8,548 bases of DNA from Desulfurococcales archaeon (GTDB lineage: Archaea; Thermoproteota; Thermoprotei_A; Sulfolobales; Ignisphaeraceae), in assembly GCA_027066265.1 (NCBI GenBank), contig JAMOOB010000294.1, forward strand, positions 1 to 8,548. The letters run 5' to 3'. The translations under genes were made by a program, and so were the position numbers. Under the pieces are notes generated by a model. The model made no database searches and was not told where the DNA came from. It worked only from the letters and a program-made list of their open reading frames with translations. Shown here in pieces: positions 1 to 5,601 of the stretch; the first letter of the stretch is position 1, and each line of letters opens with the position of its first letter.

Positions 1-1
1 C

Positions 2-421
2 CACACCAGCCCAACAACATCGATTAGTACCACAACCTCTGTTAGTGAGGAAGGTAGCACCAATCCTGTCCTATACATAGCTATAGGGATGATCATCGGG
101 GCCATCGCAGGAGCTTTAGCAGCAATCTTAAAGAGAAGATCAACATCATCGCATTCCAGCAGCGCATTCTATCCAAGCACTAGACCCCCTACAGCGAACC
201 TAGACGAACGAGATCTCGCTATTCTCCGCTTGGTCAACGAAGGAGTCAACACTATTAGCGAACTTGCTCGAAGACTAGGTCTCAGCAAGTCCACCGTATG
301 GAGAAGAGTTCATCGATTGATAGAAAGCGGTTTCCTTAGCTACGTACAAGCTGAAGGCAGAAACATTCTGAGAGTAACCGAAGCAGGAAAGAGAATCCTT
401 AACTCTTCAACTTCTGGATAA
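2..421 (+). CDS. Membrane-anchored winged-helix protein, C-terminal part (5' partial)
   Basis: The reading frame is open from the left edge, so the ATG at 89, which lies inside the membrane helix, is not the true start. The visible 139 residues comprise a Ser/Thr-rich stretch (about 1-20), one hydrophobic helix (about 22-43) rich in Ile, Ala and Gly, a basic KRR stop-transfer at 44-46, a Ser/Pro linker, and a winged helix-turn-helix (about 67-137) containing ISELARRLGLSKSTVWRRV and a wing near SGFLSYV. By the positive-inside rule the Ser/Thr stalk faces outward and the DNA-binding-like domain is cytoplasmic. I infer a membrane-tethered transcription regulator whose outer domain lies left of the window; neither ligand nor target can be seen. 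The last 23 bases overlap the 3' end of the convergent glycosyltransferase gene. The wHTH and helix calls are firm; the regulatory role is inferred. Confidence 0.8.
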   Translation, partial: HTSPTTSISTTTSVSEEGSTNPVLYIAIGMIIGAIAGALAAILKRRSTSSHSSSAFYPSTRPPTANLDERDLAILRLVNEGVNTISELARRLGLSKSTVWRRVHRLIESGFLSYVQAEGRNILRVTEAGKRILNSSTSG

Positions 422-1517
422 CCTTCTTAATAACTTCGATCATTTCCGTTCCGAACTTTTTAGCATTGAATTTCTTCGCCAACGTCGTTCGTCGATCGAA
501 GTACTTAACCCATTCATCGTAATCCATTCTAAGCACCTTCTTAATCGTCTGTACGAACTGTTGATCGCTTCTCGTTACATGTGCTTCCACACCATTTTCA
601 ACAACCTCGCTAAGCCCTGTAGGAGCTCTTATAACTACGATACCTCCAAGCGACATAGCTTCGATTGGAGCCATACCGAAGTGTTCTCCTATCCTTGGAT
701 GTGCATAGACTTTAGCCTCCTTGTAAAGCTCAACCAATTCCTCATCGCTGGGATTCGCTACGAGTTCAACATCCTTCAATTCATCCCTAGCATTATCTAC
801 AAGCTCTTTGACATGCTCGTAATACTCTCTATGCCTAGGATCTACGAAACCTGCAAGAACTAGTCTTGCGTTAGGAACATGTTTCTTCAATTCCTTGAAT
901 GCTAGGAGTAGAAAGTCTTGTCGTTTCAGCGCTACGAACCTACCTACGTATAGGATAGCTGGTTCGCGAACCTTCTTCTCGGGTTCTGGATGCACGAACA
1001 CATCGTCTATGCATGGATACACAACCTCTGCATCCACACCCCACACAAACTTGGTTGCAATTCTTGTTCGAATGGAGTTGACTACGACGGCATCCACGTA
1101 GCTTAGATACTTAGACGCGATCTCGGGGAACCTGTAGTGCCTATGGTATTCCTCGAGATTCTCACTCTCAATCTCTTCATCGAGAGGGAAGTGTACGTAC
1201 ATGATGCAGGGAACTTTCGTTCCAGCACCTTTCTTAGCTGCATAGCATAGAAACGGTTCTTGCACCATCGCCACAACAGCATCGGGCTCAACCTTTCTAG
1301 CTATCTCTGCTATCTCGTTTACCACAGCATCGAAGTCAGGTTTCGCTCTGAGGAACTCCACTCTATTAACGTACTTCGAGAACCATACCTCGTCGATCCT
1401 CGATGTCACAATCTTTATCTCTACGCCCATCATCGTCAATCCATCGCATAGGATTTTCGTCAAACGCTCAGAACCACCCCTAACATCTAGGTGAGGATGT
1501 ATCACGAGAATCCTCAT
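399..1517 (-). CDS. Family 4 glycosyltransferase (GT-B fold)
   Basis: 372 residues, a usual full length for GT4 enzymes, which transfer a sugar from a nucleotide-sugar to a growing glycan, often lipid-linked at the inner membrane face. The N-terminal Rossmann half starts MRILVIHPHLDVRGGSERL, the GGSE acceptor-side loop typical of the family. The C-terminal half has YVGRFVALKRQ (190-200; Arg and Lys expected to bind donor phosphates) and the EX7E motif at E278 and E286 within EHFGMAPIEAM, followed by a Gly-rich turn and TGLSEVVENG. A VHFP segment near 108-111 recalls ALG11-type mannosyltransferases, but sugar and acceptor cannot be assigned. No signal peptide or clear membrane span. The ATG start is supported by GGTGAT (1529-1524, minus strand) six bases upstream. 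Divergent from the HemK-like gene. Likely role: N-glycan, glycolipid or S-layer glycan synthesis. Confidence 0.93.
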   Translation of the reverse strand: MRILVIHPHLDVRGGSERLTKILCDGLTMMGVEIKIVTSRIDEVWFSKYVNRVEFLRAKPDFDAVVNEIAEIARKVEPDAVVAMVQEPFLCYAAKKGAGTKVPCIMYVHFPLDEEIESENLEEYHRHYRFPEIASKYLSYVDAVVVNSIRTRIATKFVWGVDAEVVYPCIDDVFVHPEPEKKVREPAILYVGRFVALKRQDFLLLAFKELKKHVPNARLVLAGFVDPRHREYYEHVKELVDNARDELKDVELVANPSDEELVELYKEAKVYAHPRIGEHFGMAPIEAMSLGGIVVIRAPTGLSEVVENGVEAHVTRSDQQFVQTIKKVLRMDYDEWVKYFDRRTTLAKKFNAKKFGTEMIEVIKKVIQKLKS

Positions 1518-1523
1518 GTCAGC

Positions 1524-1529
1524 ATCACC
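1524..1529 (-). promoter_or_regulatory. Ribosome binding site of the glycosyltransferase gene
   Basis: GGTGAT on the minus strand, six bases before the ATG at 1517. It matches the archaeal 16S 3' end and supports that start. A weak TATA-like element (CTTATCTA on the minus strand, about 1553-1561) lies roughly 40 bases upstream of the ATG and could be the promoter; this is less certain. Confidence 0.6.
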
Positions 1530-1569
1530 GAGCTATTCACTACCTTTGTCAGAGTAGATAAGTGGTTTC

Positions 1570-1575
1570 GGTGAT
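1570..1575 (+). promoter_or_regulatory. Ribosome binding site deciding the start of the HemK-like gene
   Basis: GGTGAT ends four bases before the ATG at 1580. It favours 1580 over the in-frame GTG at 1562 and the ATG at 1574, which overlaps the site itself. Confidence 0.6.
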
Positions 1576-1579
1576 GCAT

Positions 1580-2206
1580 ATGAAGATCTACGAATGCCAT
1601 ACCCAAAGCTTTGAAGAGATCTCGTATCCTGGCATCGAACTCGTGATAGTAGGGGATACCTACAGACCCAGCGACGATAGTTACGTTCTTCTTGAAGCTT
1701 GCATAGACGTGTTGATGAGTTTCGCCAAGGGTTTCGTTCACGGAGTTGAGATAGGGTGTGGCTCTGGTTTCATTACGATAGAGCTTACTCGAAGAGGTTT
1801 CCTTAGCTACGCGATAGCTATAGACATCTCTCCGTGCGCTGTGAAGTCTACGTACATCAACGTCAGAAAACACGGTCTCGATGCATTGATAGATGTGGTC
1901 CAATCTCATTCCGCTGCATGCATACGCAGTAAAAGCATTGATGTAGCATTCTTCAACCCTCCATACATACCGACAAGCAACGACAGCGTTGAACATCCTT
2001 CGTGGAGCGGAGGTTCCGAAGGTATAGAGATAGCGATCGATTTCCTCAACGAAGCAGTTCGAATCGCTAAGAAGAGCATCGTATTCGTATTCTCATCGCT
2101 TCAGAACCTTACAAAACTTTTCGAATACGCACAGCATCGCTGCACTGAAGGCATCGAGATCCTTGGAGATACTTGCCGATTCTTTTTTCTTCGAAACATT
2201 GTGTAG
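1580..2206 (+). CDS. HemK/N6AMT1-like class I methyltransferase
   Basis: 208 residues from the ATG at 1580, chosen because GGTGAT lies four bases upstream. TYRPSDDSYVLLEA (28-40) matches the N-terminal signature of the short archaeal/eukaryal PrmC relatives (Mtq2/N6AMT1 type). Motif I, EIGCGSG (57-63), binds S-adenosylmethionine; the acidic residue after motif II is in IDIS (81-84); NPPY (126-129) is the hallmark of enzymes methylating glutamine or adenine amide/amino nitrogens. Lacking the extra N-terminal domain of bacterial PrmC fits the archaeal form. By family knowledge it probably methylates the GGQ glutamine of release factor aRF1, helped by a Trm112-like partner, but other substrates are known for N6AMT1 relatives. 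Divergent from the glycosyltransferase across 62 bases and co-directional with dcd. Confidence 0.88.
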   Translation: MKIYECHTQSFEEISYPGIELVIVGDTYRPSDDSYVLLEACIDVLMSFAKGFVHGVEIGCGSGFITIELTRRGFLSYAIAIDISPCAVKSTYINVRKHGLDALIDVVQSHSAACIRSKSIDVAFFNPPYIPTSNDSVEHPSWSGGSEGIEIAIDFLNEAVRIAKKSIVFVFSSLQNLTKLFEYAQHRCTEGIEILGDTCRFFFLRNIV

Positions 2207-2278
2207 CGCTGTATGTAGCCTCACTACTAATAATCGTGGTCACAACAACAATGCTTGTGAGGACGTAGGCGATCAACA

Positions 2279-2809
2279 ATGATTCTCTCCGACTTCGATC
2301 TATGGAACTACATTCGAAGCGGAAGACTAATCGTAGAGCCTTTCAGCGAAGAGATTGTTCGCGAGAACGGTCTCGATCTCAGACTAGGCAACGAGGTTTG
2401 CGAGCTTCTGGATACCAACGAAGTTCTCGATCCCTACAACGAAGACGTAGATCTATCGAGGTACTACCGTTGCTGGAAAGCTGACGAGTTCGTCATACAT
2501 CCGTACCGCAAGTACCTCCTCACTACGATCGAGTACCTAAAGGTACCTCCCGAACTCATGGCTTTCGTAGAGCTACGCTCTACATTTGCAAGGCTCGGCC
2601 TCTTCATACCGCCAACGATCATCGACGGAGGTTTCGAAGGTCAGATAACGGTAGAAGTACAAGGATCTACGTTCCCGGTAAAGCTACGTGCATACACAAG
2701 GTTTCTCCACGTAGTATTCTCCAAGGTTACCAGCCCTATCATGAAGCCTTACAGCGGAAGGTATCAGGGTCAGAGAGGTGTTAGACTACCGAAGCTTCCC
2801 GTAACATAA
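2279..2809 (+). CDS. dcd: dCTP deaminase
   Basis: 176 residues, normal for archaeal Dcd. The enzyme deaminates dCTP to dUTP (or, in bifunctional archaeal versions, to dUMP plus pyrophosphate), feeding dTMP synthesis. Signatures: MILSDFDLWNYI at the N-terminus; VELRSTFARLGL (97-108), the Arg/Ser segment that contacts the triphosphate; IDGGFEGQITVEV (115-127), where E126 sits at the catalytic glutamate position; and RYQGQRG (161-167), the C-terminal motif that closes over the nucleotide. I cannot decide from sequence alone between the mono- and bifunctional types. A homotrimeric cytosolic enzyme is expected. The start is ATG with GGCGAT at about 2268-2273 as a degenerate ribosome binding site. 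The gene ends one base before the stop of the convergent methyltransferase gene. Confidence 0.95.
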   Translation: MILSDFDLWNYIRSGRLIVEPFSEEIVRENGLDLRLGNEVCELLDTNEVLDPYNEDVDLSRYYRCWKADEFVIHPYRKYLLTTIEYLKVPPELMAFVELRSTFARLGLFIPPTIIDGGFEGQITVEVQGSTFPVKLRAYTRFLHVVFSKVTSPIMKPYSGRYQGQRGVRLPKLPVT

Positions 2810-2810
2810 G

Positions 2811-3506
2811 TCACTCGATCACTATCACGGCATTAGCGTTCGAAAGCATGGCATGCTCTATCTCTACACGTGCTGGGAGTTGAAGAACTTCCGTAGCGTA
2901 TTTCCATAACGCGTATATCCAGTCCCAGTACCCATGAATCTCAACGCCAACGGTTTTCCTAGCCCATGAAGGATGCGCACAGCAAGGAACTAGAATGAGT
3001 TTATCGCATTGACATCTCTTGAAGATCTCCATTATACGAACAGCGAGCGTTCTACAGCTATGTATGGCCACCATCACGACGTACTCGAACTCTCTACGAA
3101 GGGATTCCACCAACTTAGCGAATTCATCGCTATACACATCGATTCCCATGAAGAGCCTTAGCTTCGAACCAAGTACCGAACTTAGTTCCTTAAGCGGTTC
3201 CACGGCATCGCTCACAACATCTACAGCAACACCAGTCACGTTCCTTAGAAACAATGCGCATAGAGCTGCTACGAGTCCACGTTTCCCGCTACAAACCTCA
3301 ATGACAACAGATTTCTTCACGCGAGTTTTATCGTCGTCGTACACACGCTTAAATATCGATAACGCTTCGGAGAGTTCCTTCACTGGATGCGAAGCTCCAG
3401 CCACGAGTTTTAAGAACACGTAGCTAATCCTTCGCTTCATAACCCAGTCGAGTAGCTCGAGAAATCGATGAGGATCGTACTCCTGCGTACCCCACACGGC
3501 GGGCAT
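2811..3506 (-). CDS. TRM13/PF13679-like class I methyltransferase
   Basis: 231 residues. Three landmarks match the methyltransferase group that includes TRM13 and the Methyltransf_32 (PF13679) proteins: EVCSGKRG (70-77), the SAM-binding motif usually D-x-C-(A/S)-G-K-G; VAIHSC (146-151), usually A-x-H-x-C-G; and LVPCC (172-176), followed by His and Trp. The C-terminal SNANAVIVIE (222-231) fits the closing strand of such folds. The substrate is unknown; a tRNA or rRNA position is plausible by family analogy, since TRM13 2'-O-methylates tRNA position 4. Two departures from consensus are Glu for Asp in the first motif and Arg for Gly after the Cys in AIHSC. No clear ribosome binding site precedes the ATG; it may be translated together with the small frame ending 18 bases upstream. 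Confidence 0.7.
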   Translation of the reverse strand: MPAVWGTQEYDPHRFLELLDWVMKRRISYVFLKLVAGASHPVKELSEALSIFKRVYDDDKTRVKKSVVIEVCSGKRGLVAALCALFLRNVTGVAVDVVSDAVEPLKELSSVLGSKLRLFMGIDVYSDEFAKLVESLRREFEYVVMVAIHSCRTLAVRIMEIFKRCQCDKLILVPCCAHPSWARKTVGVEIHGYWDWIYALWKYATEVLQLPARVEIEHAMLSNANAVIVIE

Positions 3507-3524
3507 AGCAATGCCCAGCTTACG

Positions 3525-3686
3525 CTACGACATCAAGACTCTTAACCTCTTCACAAACTCGATTAGAATGGATGAAGAGTCTTCCTCCCCCTGATAGATG
3601 ATGACAAGGGTTCCCATGCGGATGGCGATGATGGAGACTCCGGGCACCGAAGTACGTATGAGGAATTCAACGGCTGCCTGAGCCAC
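3525..3686 (-). CDS. Possible small protein (53 aa), unrecognised
   Basis: A GTG-initiated frame starting VAQAAVEFLIRTSVPGVS and ending about 18 bases before the methyltransferase start. It reads as a short helix, two beta strands (about residues 14-31, SVPGVSIIAI and GTLVIIYQ) and an amphipathic C-terminal helix (about 38-52). This strand-strand-helix end is faintly like Pcc1 of the KEOPS complex, but the first strand of Pcc1 is missing, so I do not assign it. The frame stays open to an ATG at 3764, but that extension overlaps the start of the divergent metallopeptidase gene and has no protein-like pattern, so I use the GTG. No ribosome binding site is visible. Without this gene, 3507-3701 would be a gap unusually long for this window. 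Confidence 0.42.
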   Translation of the reverse strand: MAQAAVEFLIRTSVPGVSIIAIRMGTLVIIYQGEEDSSSILIEFVKRLRVLMS

Positions 3687-3691
3687 ACCAT

Positions 3692-3695
3692 GGTG
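3692..3695 (+). promoter_or_regulatory. Likely ribosome binding site choosing the ATG at 3702
   Basis: GGTG ends six bases before ATG 3702. The in-frame ATG at 3690 has no such site in front of it, so 3702 is preferred. The match is short, so the alternative start (four residues longer) stays possible. Confidence 0.4.
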
Positions 3696-3701
3696 TCGAC
3701 G

Positions 3702-4478
3702 ATGACCAAGGTCGTTATCCATACCGTCGGTAGGGTTCCGGACGAATTCGTTGACTTTGTTCAACGCACTCTCGAAACCTTCTACCGAAATGCTGGCGAT
3801 GGACCCCTACTCGTTGAAGTCTACGTCTATGCATCATCCCTCGAGAAACGTATGTTCTTAGAGATGGAAGCTCTCGAGCTTGGTGTAGTGGTTGTTGGAG
3901 ATTTCACGACTCTTCACGAAGCATGGCGTGGATGGCCTAGGATACACGTAGACTACGAACGATGCAGAGATCTCGATCCTGAAATAATTGAGGCACTCCT
4001 TCTCCACGAAGCTGTGCACAGCATTCTTCACGGTTCGATTGCGAGCTACATCATCGAGATAGACAGCGACCTTGCAACAAAGCTAGGTTTCGATCTCTAC
4101 GCCGAGTCTATATACTTAGCGTGCTCCGCAATCAAGGACTACGAGGTCTGTAGGTACATGATTGAAAAGAATATGCATTCCGAGCTAGTGCGATACGCTA
4201 AGTTCGTGAGATCCCTTGTAATAGATCAGAACTGCAGCGATCTGATATCAACACTACAAGTACTGAAATCTCTTGCAAGCATTGCGTGCATCGATCTTCC
4301 ACCAGATCTCAACGTAGTACCTTCGTCGTGCAAACCCTACCTAGAGCTTTTGTCTGATCTACACAGTAAGTGTCTCGATCTATCAAGCTGTGCCAATGAA
4401 CTCCTTAGGCTGCTGGTGAAACGCTTTGTGGAAGAGAGTCGAGCTAGTCAAGGATCCACGCCTAGAGACTCTGTGTAG
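3702..4478 (+). CDS. HExxH putative zinc metallopeptidase
   Basis: 258 residues from the ATG at 3702. The zincin motif HEAVHSILHG lies at 102-111: H102 and H106 are expected zinc ligands and E103 the general base. H110 or, as in gluzincins, a downstream acid such as E148 in KDYEVCRYMIE could be the third ligand. Ahead of it is an alpha/beta region (strands VVIHTV and LLVEVYVYAS); behind it the protein is mainly helical, with eight cysteines in all (88, 141, 150, 178, 196, 210, 224, 230). No signal peptide or membrane span, so it is probably cytosolic. I do not recognise the named family; a minigluzincin-like or SprT-like peptidase is possible. Its last 53 bases overlap the next gene, a second metallopeptidase type, implying a shared mRNA and translational coupling. 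Substrate unknown. Confidence 0.72.
   Translation: MTKVVIHTVGRVPDEFVDFVQRTLETFYRNAGDGPLLVEVYVYASSLEKRMFLEMEALELGVVVVGDFTTLHEAWRGWPRIHVDYERCRDLDPEIIEALLLHEAVHSILHGSIASYIIEIDSDLATKLGFDLYAESIYLACSAIKDYEVCRYMIEKNMHSELVRYAKFVRSLVIDQNCSDLISTLQVLKSLASIACIDLPPDLNVVPSSCKPYLELLSDLHSKCLDLSSCANELLRLLVKRFVEESRASQGSTPRDSV
4415..4419 (+). promoter_or_regulatory. Ribosome binding site for a TTG start inside the upstream gene
   Basis: GGTGA, six bases before TTG 4426, in the middle of the HExxH coding sequence. It is the main reason for accepting a TTG start and a 53-base overlap. Confidence 0.55.
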
Positions 4479-5103
4479 ACAACTCACATCAATTCTCGAT
4501 CTGGAGTACCTCGTTGAAGAGATACCCCTAGACTTCGATATTTGTGGTATGCAGATCGTGTACCGTGGTGACGAACCAGTCCTTCGCATAGGTATCCGTA
4601 GAGGATCTATTGATAGGTTGCGCGAACTCTATCCCTACGTAGATGTCGTTGAAGGATGCATAGAGGATCGTTTCGATGCGTATGTAAGGGTTTCACGAAT
4701 GCTATGTAAAGAAGTTCGACGAGTTTTGTCCAAGTACTTATTCGAAGATCGTGAGTATGCTCTTCACATTCTAGATGATTGTCGCATAGTTACAATGGAA
4801 GGATTCCGAGATCACGTGCCAATGCCGATACCTTCGAGAATGGTGATATTCTCTGCACATACTCATCCCGCTGGTTTCGCTTTGCCTTCGCGAAACGATC
4901 TACGGGTATTTCTCTCGATCGTGTCTGAGGGAGGTCTCGGAATCGCTATCGTGTCTCGAACATCGACCCTTTGCATGTATCGCAAAGCTCCACTGTCTCC
5001 AGAGGATTACGAGCTCATATGTGATTGGATCAATAGATTCGAAGACTACGACTTACTCACGGTATCGAAGAAGCTTAGTACCGTTGCTATAGAGTTCGTC
5101 TAG
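4426..5103 (+). CDS. JAMM/MPN+ domain metallopeptidase
   Basis: 225 residues. A perfect JAMM signature H-T-H-x7-S-x2-D is present at H145, H147, S155 and D158 (HTHPAGFALPSRND); these coordinate zinc and hold the catalytic water. The required upstream glutamate is most likely E110 (REYALHIL), 35 residues before the first His, or E125 (TMEGF). The JAMM core occupies roughly 85-205; the first 80 residues form an extra N-terminal region that I do not recognise. Archaeal JAMM enzymes such as HvJAMM1 cut ubiquitin-like SAMP/MoaD-type proteins from their targets or trim their C-termini. The TTG start is supported by GGTGA six bases upstream. The gene overlaps the HExxH gene by 53 bases and its stop falls ten bases before the moaC start, so the three are probably one transcript. 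No membrane segments seen. Confidence 0.85.
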   Translation: MWKRVELVKDPRLETLCRQLTSILDLEYLVEEIPLDFDICGMQIVYRGDEPVLRIGIRRGSIDRLRELYPYVDVVEGCIEDRFDAYVRVSRMLCKEVRRVLSKYLFEDREYALHILDDCRIVTMEGFRDHVPMPIPSRMVIFSAHTHPAGFALPSRNDLRVFLSIVSEGGLGIAIVSRTSTLCMYRKAPLSPEDYELICDWINRFEDYDLLTVSKKLSTVAIEFV

Positions 5104-5107
5104 GTGA
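5103..5107 (+). promoter_or_regulatory. Ribosome binding site of moaC
   Basis: GGTGA, whose first G is also the last base of the JAMM stop codon, five bases before ATG 5113. It favours 5113 over GTG 5104 (inside the site) and ATG 5122, and suggests stop-start coupling. Confidence 0.5.
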
Positions 5108-5112
5108 GGAAC

Positions 5113-5553
5113 ATGGTTAGGATGGTGGACGTAAGCGAGAAGCACGAAGTACTTCGTAGAGCTTCAGCGAGGGGTTGCATAAAACTTCGTCGCGAAACCA
5201 TGGATAGGATTAAACATGGCAATGTAGAGAAAGGCGATGTGATAACGGTGAGCTCTATCGTAGCTATGAACGCCGTTAAACGTACGTGGGAACTACTACC
5301 GTTCTGCCACCCCATAAGAATAGATCACATCGATACGAGGATAGAGCTTCACGAAGATGAGCTCTGCATCGAGGTATCCGTAAAGGCACGCGATCGTACT
5401 GGTGTAGAGATGGAGGCATTGATGGGTGTAGCAATAGCTTTGCTCAACGTGTGGGATATGGTGAAGAAATACGAGAAGGATGAACGCGGTCAGTACCCAT
5501 ACACAGAAATAAGGAGTATTAGAGTGGTTGAGAAAGTGAAGGAGGAGCTATGA
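5113..5553 (+). CDS. moaC: Cyclic pyranopterin monophosphate synthase MoaC
   Basis: 146 residues. MoaC turns the 3',8-cyclo-GTP product of MoaA into cyclic pyranopterin monophosphate in molybdenum/tungsten cofactor synthesis. Family landmarks: MVDVSEK (4-10), the conserved start; LLPFCHPIRI (61-70) with the active-site His66; GVEMEALMGV (97-106) with Glu99 and Glu101; and WDMVKKYEKD (114-123), with D115 and K118 in the places of E. coli D128 and K131. The length is normal for archaeal MoaC, a homohexamer in known structures. The ATG at 5113 has GGTGA five bases upstream; ATG 5122 would give an equally family-like N-terminus. Preceded without a gap by the JAMM gene, and its tandem TGA TGA stop forms part of the C box of the sRNA downstream. 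MoaA, MoaD and MoaE are not in the window. Confidence 0.96.
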   Translation: MVRMVDVSEKHEVLRRASARGCIKLRRETMDRIKHGNVEKGDVITVSSIVAMNAVKRTWELLPFCHPIRIDHIDTRIELHEDELCIEVSVKARDRTGVEMEALMGVAIALLNVWDMVKKYEKDERGQYPYTEIRSIRVVEKVKEEL

Positions 5554-5598
5554 TGATATGTAGCAAAGCTGATTGCGTGATGTAGGGCTCTCCTCTGA
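5550..5598 (+). ncRNA. C/D box sRNA (2'-O-methylation guide)
   Basis: All four boxes appear in order with archaeal spacing: C box ATGATGA (5550-5556), 12-base guide TATGTAGCAAAG (5557-5568), D' box CTGA (5569-5572), 4-base spacer TTGC, C' box GTGATGT (5577-5583, one base off RTGATGA), 11-base guide AGGGCTCTCCT (5584-5594), and D box CTGA (5595-5598). Such RNAs bind L7Ae, Nop5 and fibrillarin and direct methylation of the target base paired to the fifth guide position before D or D'. The RNA overlaps the moaC stop and fills the gap to the end of nth. No TATA box is seen just upstream, so it is probably processed from the moaC transcript. The outer stem is weak. True RNA ends may lie a few bases outside. 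Confidence 0.82.
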
Positions 5599-5601
5599 GC
5601 C

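Noticed and set aside
329..1811. A 16-base exact repeat (GGTTTCCTTAGCTACG) at 329-344 and 1796-1811
   Set aside because: Both copies encode Gly-Phe-Leu-Ser-Tyr inside unrelated genes with unrelated flanks; chance and codon preference suffice.
1514..1996. A 160-residue open frame on the minus strand across the HemK-like gene
   Set aside because: It is antisense to a clear methyltransferase with NPPY and SAM motifs, and its own translation has no domain-like pattern.
2225..2233. TATA-like CTACTAATAA upstream of dcd
   Set aside because: AT-rich and at a possible distance, but too far from consensus and not supported by other elements; the dcd promoter is left open.
3598..3681. A second possible C/D box RNA starting at ATGATGA (3598-3604) with a CTGA at 3678-3681
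   Set aside because: No D' box at the right distance, the span is about 84 bases, and the pieces do not have archaeal spacing.
3687..3764. N-terminal extension of the small minus-strand frame to the ATG at 3764
   Set aside because: It lies opposite the start of the HExxH gene and reads as a shadow (many His, Arg, Asp; no structure pattern).
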